A program made the position numbers and the translations under genes. From assembly GCA_933207985.1 (NCBI GenBank), contig OW240915.1, positions 117,172,872-117,236,871 on the forward strand: a stretch of 64,000 nt of DNA, read 5' to 3'. Of this stretch, positions 33,892 to 45,109 are shown piece by piece. The notes under the pieces are model-generated. The model saw only the letters and a list, made by a program, of their open reading frames with translations. It searched no databases and was not told where the DNA came from. The stretch comes from Pelobates cultripes. Taxonomy: Eukaryota; Chordata; Amphibia; Anura; Pelobatidae. How positions within the stretch are numbered: position 1 is the first letter of the stretch; every line of letters starts with the position of its first letter.

Positions 33892-34222
33892 TGTGTCAAA
33901 ATCCTCAAAAACCTCTCCACTGGTTCTTGGAGGTTTGCCAGCCTCCTTCCTCAGGACTATGGGCCATGCAAAAAGGCTCATAAAAGACCTTGTTCGTGCC
34001 TTTTTGCTATCCTGTTTGGTAGATTGCATTCCCCTCCTATTTTAACATCTTGTTCACAAGGGCGCAGGCATCTGTTTTTGAGCATGAATCTCATGGAACT
34101 AAAATCAGACACAGAAACTACCGAACACTGCTGGACTGCGTTCGGTTCTATACAAGTTAGAAGGGCACTGTTCGGTGGAATTGTTCGTCTGCATGAGGGG
34201 AACAAGTTCCAGAGTTAGAACA

Positions 34223-34857
34223 ATTAAAATACAAAAGTAAGAATATGATAAAAGTGAAGTGCTCTATCACCTGTGTGAATCACACACAATAGTGAATGCA
34301 ATATATAGAAAAAGGTGAGAGCACACAAATTGTATAAATACCACAATGTAGCAAAACTGTGTGGAATCTATACATAACAGAAAAAAGAGAAGACCATAGC
34401 ATTATATAGTAAACATAAGTGCTTTACTGGTCCAACTCGCATGATTCTAAGCTTCTTAAAATAAGCTGGCTTATACTAGACACTTAATTTGGAGGACCAA
34501 GTGGATGCAGCAAGTGGGTCTAGATGGTTCTGTGTCCCTTCGTCTTACACCATGTACAAATCCAGCATGCAGGAAATTAGGTGAAGATAAAATACCTTAT
34601 TGGACAAATAAATATAAATAAAAATCAGACCTTACATAAACTACATAGTTCACTTAAAGACCACTCAAAGTGGACTATGTAGTTTATGTGAGGTCAGAAT
34701 CATGTGAGTTGGACCAGTAATGCACTTATACACTTTATATGTTTACTGTATAACGCTATGGTCTTCTCTTTTTTTCTGTTATTTATAGATTTCACAGTTT
34801 TGCTACATTGTGGTATTTATACAAGTTGTGTGCTCTCACCTTTTTCTATATATTGTA
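34223..34857. mobile_element. fold-back element with 16-bp flanking repeat
   Basis: Arms of about 160 bases (about 34292-34450 and 34700-34855) are inverted copies, with a second inner palindrome around 34626-34690. It is flanked by TTCCAGAGTTAGAACA (34207-34222) and TTCCAGAGTAAGAACA (34858-34873), one mismatch apart. Non-coding. Confidence 0.75.
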
Positions 34858-35138
34858 TTCCAGAGTAAGAACATTGACTCTGTTCGGTAGTTCATTAGTT
34901 GATTCTTTGGAACTATTTTGGTCATGGGACCATGCAATTAAATGACTTCTGGGAAATTGGTGATGTTTGGATATGTTGGTCACCCAGATCAGGGCTATCA
35001 GAGGATGCAACATTTGCAGGGGTTTTGTATGTTTTAAATGTATTTTTGGGGTTTTATAAAAATGTGTGTTTTGTGTTTGGATATAATTGAGTTTAGTATA
35101 GTGCTTGACTCAATTATCTCCCAGGTACAGAGGAGGTA

Positions 35139-35692
35139 TTAAAGGAACACTATAGTCACCTAAATTACTTTAGCTAAATAAAGCAGTTTTAGTGTATAGA
35201 TCATTCCCCTGCAATTTCACTGCTCAATTCACTGTCATTTAGGAGTTAAATCACTTTGTTTCTGTTTATGCAGCCCTAGCCACACCTCCCCTGGCTATGA
35301 TTGACAGAGCCTGCATGAAAAAAAAACTGGTTTCACTTTCTAACAGATGCAATTTACCTTAAATAATTGTATCTCAATCTCTAAATTGAACTTTAATCAC
35401 ATACAGGAGGTTCTTGCAGGGTCTAGCAAGCTATTAATATAGCAGGGGATAAGAAAATCTTAATTAAACAGAACTTGCAATAAAGAAAGCCTAAATAGGG
35501 CTCTCTTTACAGGAAGTGTTTATGGAAGGCTGTGCAAGTCACATGCAGGGAGGTGTGACTAGGGTTCATAAACAAAGGGATTAAACTCCTAAATGGCAGA
35601 GGATTGAGCAGTGAGGCTACAGGGGCATGTTCTATACACCAAAACGGCTTCATTAAGCTAAAGTTGTTCAGGTGACTATAGTGTCCCTTTAA
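35139..35692. mobile_element. T2-type MITE inside solo LTR
   Basis: Starts TTAAAGGAACACTATAGTCACC and ends GGTGACTATAGTGTCCCTTTAA, with long terminal inverted repeats that extend about 100 bases inwards (for example TTTAGGAGTTAAATC and its complement). TTAA at both ends. Non-coding. Confidence 0.9.
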
Positions 35693-36438
35693 TCTATTAT
35701 GTATGGGAGTGTCCTGGATCTGAGAGCCAATGTGGTTGTGTAATTGTTTATACTGTGGTTTACTCTTAGGTGCAGGGGTGAGTGCCCTTTGCATGGGGAC
35801 ATGCATGTAAGGTCAATTGTGGCTCCCATTAAACTAGTTCTTGCTTACACTCAACATAGTCTTGTCTCATGTGTGGGGGAAATGGCTGTATCTACCCTGG
35901 GGATTGCTATATCACTATACTCCTCTGGGTTAGAATTACTTGGGTTTTTTTAAGAGCATATTGCTACACTCTCTGAAGTAGGAGAGGTCTTTCCATTGGA
36001 AGCTGGATCCTGGTCTTGGGTCCAGGGTGGGTGGAGGATGGAGAGACCCCAGCCAAGCTTTAACGCTGGAAGTGGTGACTGCAGTGCTGATGGTGTCTGG
36101 AGTGCTTGGAGTTCCTGGTGAGCTCTAGGAGCATCGATTGGCAGAGGCACCCTGTCAGGGTGCCAGGCGGTCAGTCACACCTCCTTTAATTTTTTACTGA
36201 GATTATAAATGTTTGTGTATAAAGGTCTTTACCGTAGGGCAGCACAAATATGTTGTCCTCTTACTTCCATGGTATGGAGGAACCAGTAGCGTTTTATAGA
36301 ATTTTTTTTTTTTGGGGGGGGGGGTTTCTGAACTTTAAAATAGAGACTTGCAGGGCTATTCACTAGTTCACAAGTGAAAATTTAAAGTGAATTTAAAATT
36401 TAAGGCCAGAGTAGCCAAGATGAAAACATAGCTTATGA

Positions 36439-36765
36439 TTAAAAAATACTATCTCTGTACTACTAGTAATAGGTAAACAGCCACCCCACAGATCCCTGTA
36501 TTTTTAGTGACACCACTGTTAAAATTTGTGATGTCTCTTGATCATGGATTCAGCATCCTGAGTTTCAGGGGCTCAAACAGCTCTACTTACCCACATGTCG
36601 ACTGAGACACAAGACCTATGCTAAGGAGGCTGAATCAGTGACCACCCGCGGCTTGTACTGATCAAAAGACATCACAAATCTTAACAATGGTGTCACTATA
36701 AATACAGGGATCTGTGGGTAAGTTGTTTCCATATTACTAGCAGTACAGGGTTAGTATTTTTTTAA
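36439..36765. mobile_element. TTAA-flanked palindromic MITE
   Basis: Almost the whole 327 bases form one imperfect inverted repeat: TTAAAAAATACTATCTCTGTACT on the left pairs with AGTACAGGGTTAGTATTTTTTTAA on the right, and CACAGATCCCTGTATTT with AAATACAGGGATCTGTG. Different from the T2 copies in sequence. Confidence 0.7.
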
Positions 36766-37198
36766 GGGGTGCCCTCGAAGGCACTACAGGGATATTGGGG
36801 TTATTGTACCAATACTACCTTGCTCTTTCCCTCTGTTGGTTATACTATTAAGGCACCACATGATACATATTATTAGAGATACATTGTTATTCCCAGCGAA
36901 GTAACTGTATCGCCCCAGTATGCATCAATATCGCACAGATTTCAGCCACAGCCCGAGCGTTGCTTGCGAGAGCTTTGAGTTCTTTTGATGATAATACTAA
37001 TGATCAATAAGATTCTCTCATTTTATGGGGTTTTAGGTTGTCTAATAAATATATATATCACATTACCTTTTTTTATTTTTATATTTTAGCAAAATACTTT
37101 GGTACCATTTAGTAGACCTATACCTCATATTTTTCTGTTATGTATTTTGTTTATGAATTAGGCGATACGTCTCACATTTTTTTCATTAGTATTACAAG
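36766..37198. other. intronic sequence
   Basis: AT-rich, nothing recognisable. Confidence 0.5.
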
Positions 37199-37612
37199 TT
37201 AAAGGGAAACTCCAGTGCCAGGAAAAAAAAAACAGTGTTTCTGGCACTGCAGGTCCCCTCTCCCTCCCACCCCCCAATCCCCGGTTGCTGAAGTTGTCCC
37301 GCCCACCGACTGAGGAGACCTAATGCCGCGCATGCGCATTAGCGCTACCCATAGGAAAGCATTTAAAATGAGCGACGCTGGAGGTCCTCACACAGCGTGA
37401 GGGTGTCCAGCGACGCTCTAGCACAGATTTCCTTTGCTGGGAACCAGGAAGTGGTAGACAGCCACTAGAGGTGGAGTTAACCTTGCAAGGTAATTATTGC
37501 AGTTTATAAAAAACTGCAATAATTACACTTGCAGGATTAAGAGTAGTGGGAGTTGGCACCCAGACCACTCCAATGGGCAGAAGTAGTCTGGGTGCCTGGA
37601 GTGTCCCTTTAA
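37199..37612. mobile_element. T2-type MITE
   Basis: Starts TTAAAGGGAAACTCCAGTGCC and ends CCTGGAGTGTCCCTTTAA. The centre contains the CATAGGAAAGCAT and CGCGCATGCGCAT blocks found in the other long copies. Non-coding. Confidence 0.85.
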
Positions 37613-38008
37613 GTTTTATATATCTATTCGGTTTCTGATTATTCAGATTGATCTTTCCACTTTTATCTTGGCATATACATTGGGCATTAATCGATTTTTT
37701 TTTTTTTTTGATTTTTTTTTATTTTTTTTTATTTTACTTTTCTACCATGATACATACAGGAATCCACCTGTCCTTCTCATTGTTCACTTTGAATTTAATT
37801 TTAATTTTGAACAATGCTGATTTCCTTGTTTAGCTGTTTCTCCTGCTTGGAAAAGCAATCTTGGTTTTAAAGTAGGTTTTTGGTGGGTTTTTATTTTACC
37901 AATCTGCTTATATTTCTTGAGGTACAATATTTGCTTATCACCCTTATTACATATCTAGTAATTCATGCAGATTTTATTTTTTTTGTCACCCCCTGCGTCC
38001 TTCCATAG
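37613..38008. other. grb10: intron upstream of grb10 exon
   Basis: Contains a T-rich run at 37691-37738. The last bases, CACCCCCTGCGTCCTTCCATAG, form the pyrimidine tract and acceptor. Confidence 0.7.
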
Positions 38009-38225
38009 ATGATGATGTCGACCTAGAAGCCCTAGTAAATGACATGAACTCCTCATTAGAGAACTTGTACTCCACGTGCAGCAGTGTGGGTGAATCGGTA
38101 CCACTTCTTAAAAATGGTCAGCTTAATCGAAGCCAGTTTCCAAACTCAGGAACCAACACTCTTCCGTCCATGCCTCAGAGACAGAAGGTGCAACGCTCCC
38201 AACCAGTGCACATTCAAGCAGTCAG
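38009..38225 (+). CDS. grb10: grb10 coding exon (N-terminal region)
   Basis: The exon reads [20 protein letters not shown], then VPLLKNGQ and ends [13 protein letters not shown]. This is the N-terminal region of GRB10, the receptor tyrosine kinase adaptor that binds insulin and IGF-1 receptors at the inner face of the plasma membrane, upstream of its RA, PH, BPS and SH2 domains. The acceptor is CTTCCATAG and the donor CAG|GTAGGA. The 217 bases start in phase 1 (AT completes an Asp codon) and end in phase 2. No stop. No other certain grb10 exon is visible, so the introns on both sides are long and filled with transposons. Confidence 0.9.
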
Positions 38226-39153
38226 GTAGGACAGAATTGCAAATGTAGTATGTTGTGAACATTGCAGCTTTATCATGCTCAAGGTTTGATTTGCATTTGA
38301 TGTGCTGGTAGGCACAGATTTATCAGTGACCTCAATAAATTCCCATCTCCGACATTCCCCTCCCACCACAACAAAAAACGATAAAGTGAATTTAATACTT
38401 TAGTCAACAGGATAGTACAGGCCTAAAACTATCTAAAATTGTATATTAATACATATGTATGTGTATATTTCTTACTGTAATGTATTGTTTGAATCTGTGA
38501 GTGCATGAATAGGTTGTACTAATGTTTTTTGGGGTTTTTTTTTTCACTGCCTCAGATTTAGAGTGGGTTAAGGTTACTGTAAAAGAAATGTTGAATGTTT
38601 ACGTGACTGAGGTTTTAAAGACCAATTAGTGTACTGCTGGTGTAAATGGCATTTCTCCATTAAATGCCAGAGCTTGTATGTGTAAACTCCAGACATAATT
38701 GGAGGTAGAAATCACTGCAATGAGGTATTCTCAGTTTGCCAGAAACTGTAACCAAATATGAGATACAGTAACATAAATTGCAGTCAACCTTTTATTCAGC
38801 CTCAGCACATATCTGCTTCACCAACTGATTACTCCGTAACCAATCAAAATGGTTTCTGCCGTAGACACTCCAGGGGATATGTCCTGCTGTTCTTGAAGTT
38901 GCAATTGTTTGTTACCCTCTTTTCCAAACTTAAATAACTAAAATAAAATAACTATGAAAGACTTTGGAAAACATTCAACAAAAATATACATAAACCTCTA
39001 ACCCATAAACACTGAACTTAGAACAGGTTAACTGTGCAGATCTATGGCACAGTCCAGAGTCGCATGGACCACTTTGAGGGTGGTGGTCTTTGCTTAGATG
39101 ATTATGGAGTATTTGGTTTAGGGGCACTAGTCTCTGGAGGAAGAGTTTCAGAT
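38226..39153 (+). other. grb10: grb10 intron
   Basis: Starts GTAGGACAG. No repeat family was recognised before the Gypsy element. The CAGAT ending at 39153 is the target-site duplication. Confidence 0.7.
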
Positions 39154-39641
39154 TGTCAGGATTACAGAATGATCCAGCACGTAGAATTATGTAACACAAA
39201 GGACTGATAGGTAACGTATACTGGACATTAGAATGGCCGGACTAACGTACCAAAGAATAGTCAGGAATAGCCGAGGTCAAGGGATACAGAAAGTTACTCA
39301 ATGATAAGGAAATGCCAGGAGTCAGGGATGCCAGAAAACAGGGAAGTCAAAAACAATGCCAAAGTCAAATAACCAGAATCAATAACGTACTCTCGGACAA
39401 CCACAAGGGAAACCACAACAGGGCACTGAGCAGGATGAGAACTGGGCCTAAATATCCATCCTCTAGATCTGATAGGCTGTAACAGGCCTTTGACCCCGAA
39501 GTCAGTTACCAGGTTCCGATTTGTATAATTGCTGCTCAGCATTAACCCTTCTGTGGATTTGGTTGCTGCTCGGCACAACTTTTCCTGTGTGGACAGTAAA
39601 TGCCATTAAACACATTTTTATAAGTGGATGAATACATGACA
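39154..39641 (-). repeat. Gypsy 3' LTR (488 bp)
   Basis: TGTCA ... TGACA ends. A purine tract (GGTGGGGTTTAA on the minus strand, 39642-39653) abuts it. About 105 bases in its middle are absent from the other LTR. Confidence 0.92.
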
Positions 39642-40099
39642 TTAAACCCCACCTGAAGAACGCCCACCGGGAAGGCAGGACCAGGCTTGAGAGGAAATTT
39701 GGCGTGAAAATAGCGAATCTTGCGGCTAGCATGTATATCATATGCTGGAACCCAAGAACGATCGGCTGGCCCATAACCTTTCCAATCCACCAAGTACTGT
39801 ACAGTGACCCGAGAAAACCTGGAATCAGTTGTGGAGGAGACCTCATACTCTTCTTGTCCATAAACAACTAAGGGAGGAGGAAGGACACTTGAGACAGTAT
39901 ATTTATTGCGAACAAGAGGTTTGAGCAAGGACACATGAAAAGTATTATGAATTTTCAAGGAGGCCGGAAGGGCCAGAGAGTACGCAACAGGATTGATCCT
40001 ACGAAGGACACGAAAAGGTCCAAGAAACCTAGGAGCAAATTTCATGCTAGGGACTTTGAGCCTGATGTTACGAAAAGATAACCAAACCCTCTCACCCAC
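39542..40099 (-). pseudogene. Gypsy integrase end plus chromodomain
   Basis: 185 codons. It starts GERVWLSFRNIRLKVPSMKF and FLGPFRVLRRINPVAYSL, the integrase C-terminal GPY/F-type module, then VSLLKPL, and a chromodomain (VQYLVDWKGYGPADRSWVP). Chromodomains steer Gypsy integration to marked chromatin. The last codons run into the LTR. A frameshift near 40095 separates it from the integrase core. Confidence 0.9.
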
Positions 40100-41049
40100 T
40101 TGTTAACAGGGTTGGCACCTCGATGTGTATCAGCATAATACTTGAAACAGTCAGCAGCAGTACCCAGAGCAGATTGAACTTTAACCCAGGTATCACGGAT
40201 GGAAGCCATACGGTCATCCAAAGCAGGAATAGCCGTATCCGAAAAAACAGCCGGTAGGACAGTAGGATGCTGGCCATTATTAACAAAAAATGGACTATGC
40301 CCAGAGTAGTCATGGTCAGCATTGTTCCTAGCAAACTCAGCCCATGGTAGTAATTCGGACCAATTGTCTTGAGTGCTATTAACGAAACAACGCAAATATA
40401 ATTCCAAGGACTGGTTAGCCCTCTCAGCTGTAACATTGGTCTGGGGGTGGTAAGAGGATGAAAAAGACAATTTAATCTTTAATTGTTTATTGAAGGCCCT
40501 CCAAAACAGAGACACAAACTGAGAACCTCTGTCAGATACTAAATTGTGAGGAATGCCACGCAGACGGACAATGTATCGTATAAAGATTAGTACCAGGTCT
40601 CGAGATGACGGCAATTTCTTGAGAGGAATAAAATGAGCCATTTTAGAAAAACGGTCCACAACCATGAGAATGGTGGTATAACCGTTAGAACTAGGAAGTT
40701 CAACAATGAAGTCCATGGACAAGTGAGTCCATGGGACCTCAGGAATAGGAAGAGGTTGTAACAAGCCACAAGGGAGTTTATGAGGCAATTTGCAAACCGC
40801 ACAAACAGAACAAGCCTGCACATATTCCTTAACATCCTTCCTGAGGGAATCCCACCAGAATGACCTCATGATAGCAGGTGTGGATTTATTAATACCTGGG
40901 TGACCAGCAGACACATTGTCGTAAAACACCTTCATAATATTAACCCTTTCCCCCAATGGAATGAACAGTTTGTCCTGAGGTTTACTGCAGGGCGCCTGAG
41001 ACTTAGCCTCCATGATGGAGCCAAGCAGTGGAGAGGACAGTGGACGCAA
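40042..41049 (-). pseudogene. Gypsy integrase core
   Basis: 335 codons. Zinc-binding end: AGHPG ... CSVCAVCK, but an expected preceding histidine is not evident. Catalytic core: MDFIVELP (D), LVSDRGSQF (D) and TAERANQSLE (E), so the D-D-E triad is present. No internal stop. Confidence 0.9.
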
Positions 41050-41420
41050 TGATACATTCCGGGGGAATTATATGGGACGTTTCTTGCTCTAGTATCAAAC
41101 TGCCTGGACAAGGCGTCGGCCTTGACATTTTTAGAACCAGGTCTGTAGGTGATAAGAAAATTAAAGCGAGAAAGAAATAGAGACCACCTAGCTTGTCTAG
41201 AAGATAATCGCTTAGCATCTCCTATGTAAGCCAGGTTTTTGTGATCAGTAATGATCAAAAGGGGGGTCCTTGGAACCTTCTAAAAGATGTCACCACTCCT
41301 TGAGAGCTAGAATAATGGCCAACAATTCTCTATTGCCAATATTGTAATTGCGCTCAGCAGGAGACAACTTTCTAGAAAAGTAACCACAAGGATGTAACAT
41401 AGTTTCCTGGCAGAAATATT
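40932..41420 (-). pseudogene. Gypsy RNase H region
   Basis: [16 protein letters not shown] motif ([20 protein letters not shown]) followed by [14 protein letters not shown], the standard end of the Gypsy RNase H. Upstream, 41259-41420 holds RNase H start residues ([17 protein letters not shown]) in another frame. Part of the RT connection is deleted. Confidence 0.85.
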
Positions 41421-42028
41421 TTATCCTAAAAACTGTACTTCAGACTGGTCAAAGATAAATTTTTCCAGTTTACAATAAAGTAGTTTTTTTAACAAGGTTT
41501 GCAGAACTTGTTTAACGGGATCGTGGTGAGACTGGAGGTCAGGAGAATAAATAAGGATATCATCCAGATAAACCAAGACAAACGAGTAAATGTAATCCCT
41601 GAGTATATCATTAATGAAATCTTGGAAAACCGCTGTAGCATTGCACAACCCGAATGGCATCACTAGATATTCATAGTGTCCACTTCTGGTATTAAATGCA
41701 GTCTTCCACTCGTGGTTTTCCTTGATTCTCACTAAACTGTAAGCGCTTCTAAGGTCAAGCTTAGTAAACACTTTAGCGCCCTGGAGTCTGTCAAAAAATT
41801 CAGCAATAAGAGGAATGGGGTAGGCGTTCTTAATGGTGATTTTGTTCAATGCCCTGTAATCTATACATGGACGCAACTCACATCCCTTTTAAATACAAAA
41901 AAGAATACTGCACCAGCAGGCGAGGATGATTTTCGTATATGGCCTTTATTCAATGAATCTTTAATATATTCCTCCATTACACTACTCTCCTGAGGAGATA
42001 GAGCATAGACTGCTCCCTTAGGTGGTGT
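41421..42028 (-). pseudogene. Gypsy reverse transcriptase (3' part)
   Basis: The minus strand gives [44 protein letters not shown] and the catalytic YLDDILIYS, with a frameshift near 41870. The first 150 bases ([20 protein letters not shown]) lie directly against the hAT-like insertion. Confidence 0.92.
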
Positions 42029-42559
42029 CAGGGCCTGTGCAAGGATTTTTTCTGCCCTAGGCAAAAAAACAAATTTGCCACCCCCTCCATATGTCCTGCC
42101 CACCATGTGACATCACAATGCCCCGCCCATATGCTCAGCCATATGGGCCAACGCCAGTCTTCACAAAGTGTCTTATATGAAAAGACAGAGTGTTTACATG
42201 AAAAAGCCTACAGGCACAGGCTATAGACACCAGAACCACTACATTATGCTGTAGTGCTTCTGGTGACTATAGTATCCATTTAATGTGAGGTAACTTAGAG
42301 ATTAGTGCCACTAATAATATATTGGATTGCCTACTTACCACCAGATGAGGACAAGAGGCTGATGATGGGCTCTGTCTGGCTCCACAGGTCTGGTGTAGAA
42401 GAGGCTCTCAGGAGACTGTTTTTAACAGTGCTCACAACAATTAACGAACAGGAAGCAGCTCCATTTTTTAGGGCCCCTTACACAGCTCAAGGTCTGGGCC
42501 CCGGGGCTTGACCGTGAGTATGCCTACAATGCCCACCCATAAATCCAGCTACATGGCCC

Positions 42560-42960
42560 ACCCATGAGTTCTCTCACAGGAAGTGGAGTGTATGTGTGTA
42601 GGGGATGTTTTATGTGTTATTGTAGAGGATGCAATGTGTGTGGGTGTTCTTATAGAATGTAGTGTATAGGGTGTGTTTGCATGTAAGGAATGCATTGTAT
42701 GTTTCTCGGTGTGTGTGTGTGTGTGTGTGTGTGTAAGGGGTGCAAGGTGTGTTTCTGTGTATTTAATTGAATGCAGTGTGTGTCTGTAAGGGGTGCATTG
42801 ATTGTGTAAGAGATGCATTTTGTTTCTGTGTGTAAGAGAATGAGTGTTTGTGTGAACGTAAGGGATGCATTGTGTGTTTCGGGTTTGTCTGAGTAGGAAT
42901 GCATTGTATGTTTCTGTGTGTGTGTGTGTGGGGGGGGATGCATTGTGTATGTGTGTAGTG
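42560..42960. repeat. GT-rich minisatellite
   Basis: Irregular GCATTGTGTGTTTCTGTGTGTAAGG units with a (GT)n core at 42709-42735. Confidence 0.85.
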
Positions 42961-43099
42961 TAAAAGAGAGGGTTTGTGGAGTAGGATAGAGACTGAGAGG
43001 GGAGCTGCTCTTTATTTATTTGTTATTTTTTCATAGTGCTCTCCCCCCCTGTCAATTATTGATTTCCCCGTCCCTCCGTGTTCTCCGCTTCTGTCCCTT

Positions 43100-43995
43100 A
43101 GTGCTCTACCTTGGCCCCCTGTAGTCCCCCCTTGGTTGTCTTCTCACTCCCTCCTTCCCCCTTAGTGGCCCTCCCTCTCCCAAACCCCTTAGTAGACATT
43201 CCCCTCCTCCCCCCACCCCCTTAGTGGTAATCTCCCCCCCCAGTGGTCATTATCCTCTAACTCCCACCCCTTAGTGGTCCTTTCCCCTTAGTGGTCCTCC
43301 TCCCAACCCCTTAGTGGACCTCCCCCCTCCTCCTCAGTGGTCCTTACTCCCCACCCCCCCTGTGTTCCTTCCCCCTCCTTCCCCAGTGGTCCTTACTCCC
43401 TCCTCCCCTAGTGGTCCTTACTATCCCCATCCCTCTCCTCCCCCAGTGGTCCTTACTCGCCCCATCTCTCTCCTCCACCTGTGGTCCTTACTCCCCTCCC
43501 TCCTTCTCCTCCCCCAGTGGTCCTTACTCCCCCTCTGGTCCTTACTCCCCTTCCACTTCTGGTCCTACTCCCTCCCCTGGTCATTACTACCCCCCCTCCC
43601 CGGTCCTTACTCACCCTCCCTCCCCGGTCCTACTCACCTCCCCCACTCCCTGGTGGTCTTACTTTTACCTCCCTCTCCCCTCTGGTCCTTACTCCCCCTC
43701 CTCCTGGTCCTCTACTCACCCTCCCCTGGTGGTCCTTACCCTCCTCCCCCCCCTGTGTTCCTTACTCCCCCTCTGGTCCTTACTAACCTCCCCTGGTGTT
43801 CCTTACTCACCCCTTCCTTACTCACCTCCCCCCTCCCCTGGTTGTCCTTAACCCCCTACCCTATTCCCCTCCCTCCCCAATGGGGCTGCTTCCTGTTATT
43901 CAATTGTTGTGAGCACTGTTAAAAACAGTCCTGGTGTTCCTTACTCACCCCCAGCCCCCCCCCCCTGGTGGTCCCCCCCCCCTCCCCTGGTGTTC
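43100..43995. repeat. pyrimidine minisatellite, CCCCTTAGTGGTCCTTACTCC-type
   Basis: About 900 bases of degenerate CCTCCCCCAGTGGTCCTTACT repeats. The long plus-strand ORFs across it are artefacts. Confidence 0.9.
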
Positions 43996-44136
43996 CTTAC
44001 TCCCCTGCCCCCCTGAACCTGCCGGTCACTCAAATCCGCGGTGACTCCGGGCGCAGGGATCCGGCGCCCCCTGTTAAGGTGCGCCCTAGGCGGCTGCCTA
44101 GGTCGCCTTACAGGTAGCGCCGGCCCTGGGTGGCGT

Positions 44137-44375
44137 AGCACCTGGTAGTAAGTTAATGGAACAGTCATATGGTCTGTGAAGAGGTAGAGTATTAGACTGA
44201 GTCTTGCTGAACACTTCTTTAATGTATTGTATAGGGATCTCGGGATTTTGAGGTGTAGTAGTGGGTAATTCAAGTGCCCACTCTTTTGGTGACATGCAAT
44301 ATGCACCTTTCATTATAATCCTTACCCCATTCTAATATTTCCACATTAGCCCAGTCAATATGAGGGTTATGCTTG
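44137..44375 (-). pseudogene. Gypsy protease-RT linker and RT start
   Basis: The minus strand reads PWLSKHNPHIDW in one frame, then [20 protein letters not shown] in another. The latter is the conserved RT entry of Gypsy elements. The hAT-like element entered directly after the GATPP codons. Confidence 0.85.
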
Positions 44376-45102
44376 CTAAGCCATGGGAATCTGGAGAAAC
44401 GGGGTGCTAAAATGCATACTAATGCATCTGGTCTTGTTTCTAGTAGCTTCTCTGGTTCTTAATCTATTATCAATCTGCATGACAAAAGTGATAAATTCAT
44501 TAGACTTTAGACTTAAGTCTTTGGCAGCAATCTCATCTAGCATAGTTTCAGATAATCCCTTTTTAAATACAGAGATTAACCCACTATTAGTCCAGTCTAC
44601 CTCGGAAGCTAGGGTTCGAAATTCTATGGCATATTCCGAGATAGACCGGTTCCCTTGTCTGATGTGCATCAGGGCAGTAGAGGCGTCATCCTCTCTGCCT
44701 AAAGGTTCAAACGTAAGTTTGAATTCCATAAGGAACTCCTGGTAATTGTGTGCCACTCTCCTATTACTCTCCCATAATGGATTGGCCCAAGCTAAAGCTT
44801 TACCTTTTAATTGATTCATTAGGTAACCAATTTTAGCTCTGTCTGTGGGAAAAGATCCCCGTGAGGCCTCAGAATCCCCGGCATTCTTGAAAATTACCAT
44901 CAAAATGCAGGGAGGAGATAGGGAGATAATAGGTGCCTTGTGTACTATAGCTGGAGGTACACAAGGTGGAGGTGAGGTTGCAGATGCGCTGTTCGGGTAA
45001 GAAGCGTACTGAAGGCCTGGGCAAATTGATCCATGCGGTGATCATTATCCTCAAGTTTCCTTTCACAAGCAGCTTACACAATTCTACAGGATCTATGGCC
45101 AT
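44376..45102 (-). pseudogene. Gypsy gag
   Basis: Two pieces: 45102-44869 starts MAIDPVELCKLL seven bases inside the 5' LTR, and 44903-44376 holds the capsid-like part (KIGYLMNQLKGKALAWA, FKLTFEPLGRE). The frames differ. The zinc knuckles and the protease active site that should follow are absent, so a deletion lies near 44400-44430. Confidence 0.8.
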
Positions 45103-45109
45103 GTCGTAA

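Larger units (their letters stand above)
33892..36179 (+). mobile_element. solo LTR with two nested insertions, 5-bp TSD
   Basis: Begins TGTGTCAAAATCC and ends GCGGTCAGTCACA, flanked by CCTCC on both sides (33887-33891 and 36180-36184). Subtracting the fold-back element and the MITE inside leaves about 1.08 kb, close to the 1014-base solo LTR at 12117, whose U5 end it resembles. An ATTAAA signal lies near 35829. No internal retroviral sequence remains. Confidence 0.8.
42029..44128. mobile_element. hAT-like DNA transposon nested in Gypsy RT
   Basis: Ends CAGGGCCTGTGCAAGG and GGTAGCGCCGGCCCTG, flanked by GGTGGTGT (42021-42028) and GGTGGCGT (44129-44136), an 8-bp TSD with one mismatch. No transposase. 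It holds a T2-type MITE end (about 42180-42282), a GT-rich minisatellite (42560-42960) and a pyrimidine satellite (43100-43995). The inner part matches 14660-15440 in reverse. Confidence 0.85.

Noticed and set aside
39969..40436. Alternative minus-strand ORFs overlapping the Gypsy integrase
   Set aside because: Out-of-frame shadows; the integrase frame holds the conserved D-D-E residues.
43314..43922. 202-codon plus-strand ORF rich in Pro, Ser and Leu
   Set aside because: It translates a pyrimidine minisatellite inside a hAT-like element; parallel frames are also open.
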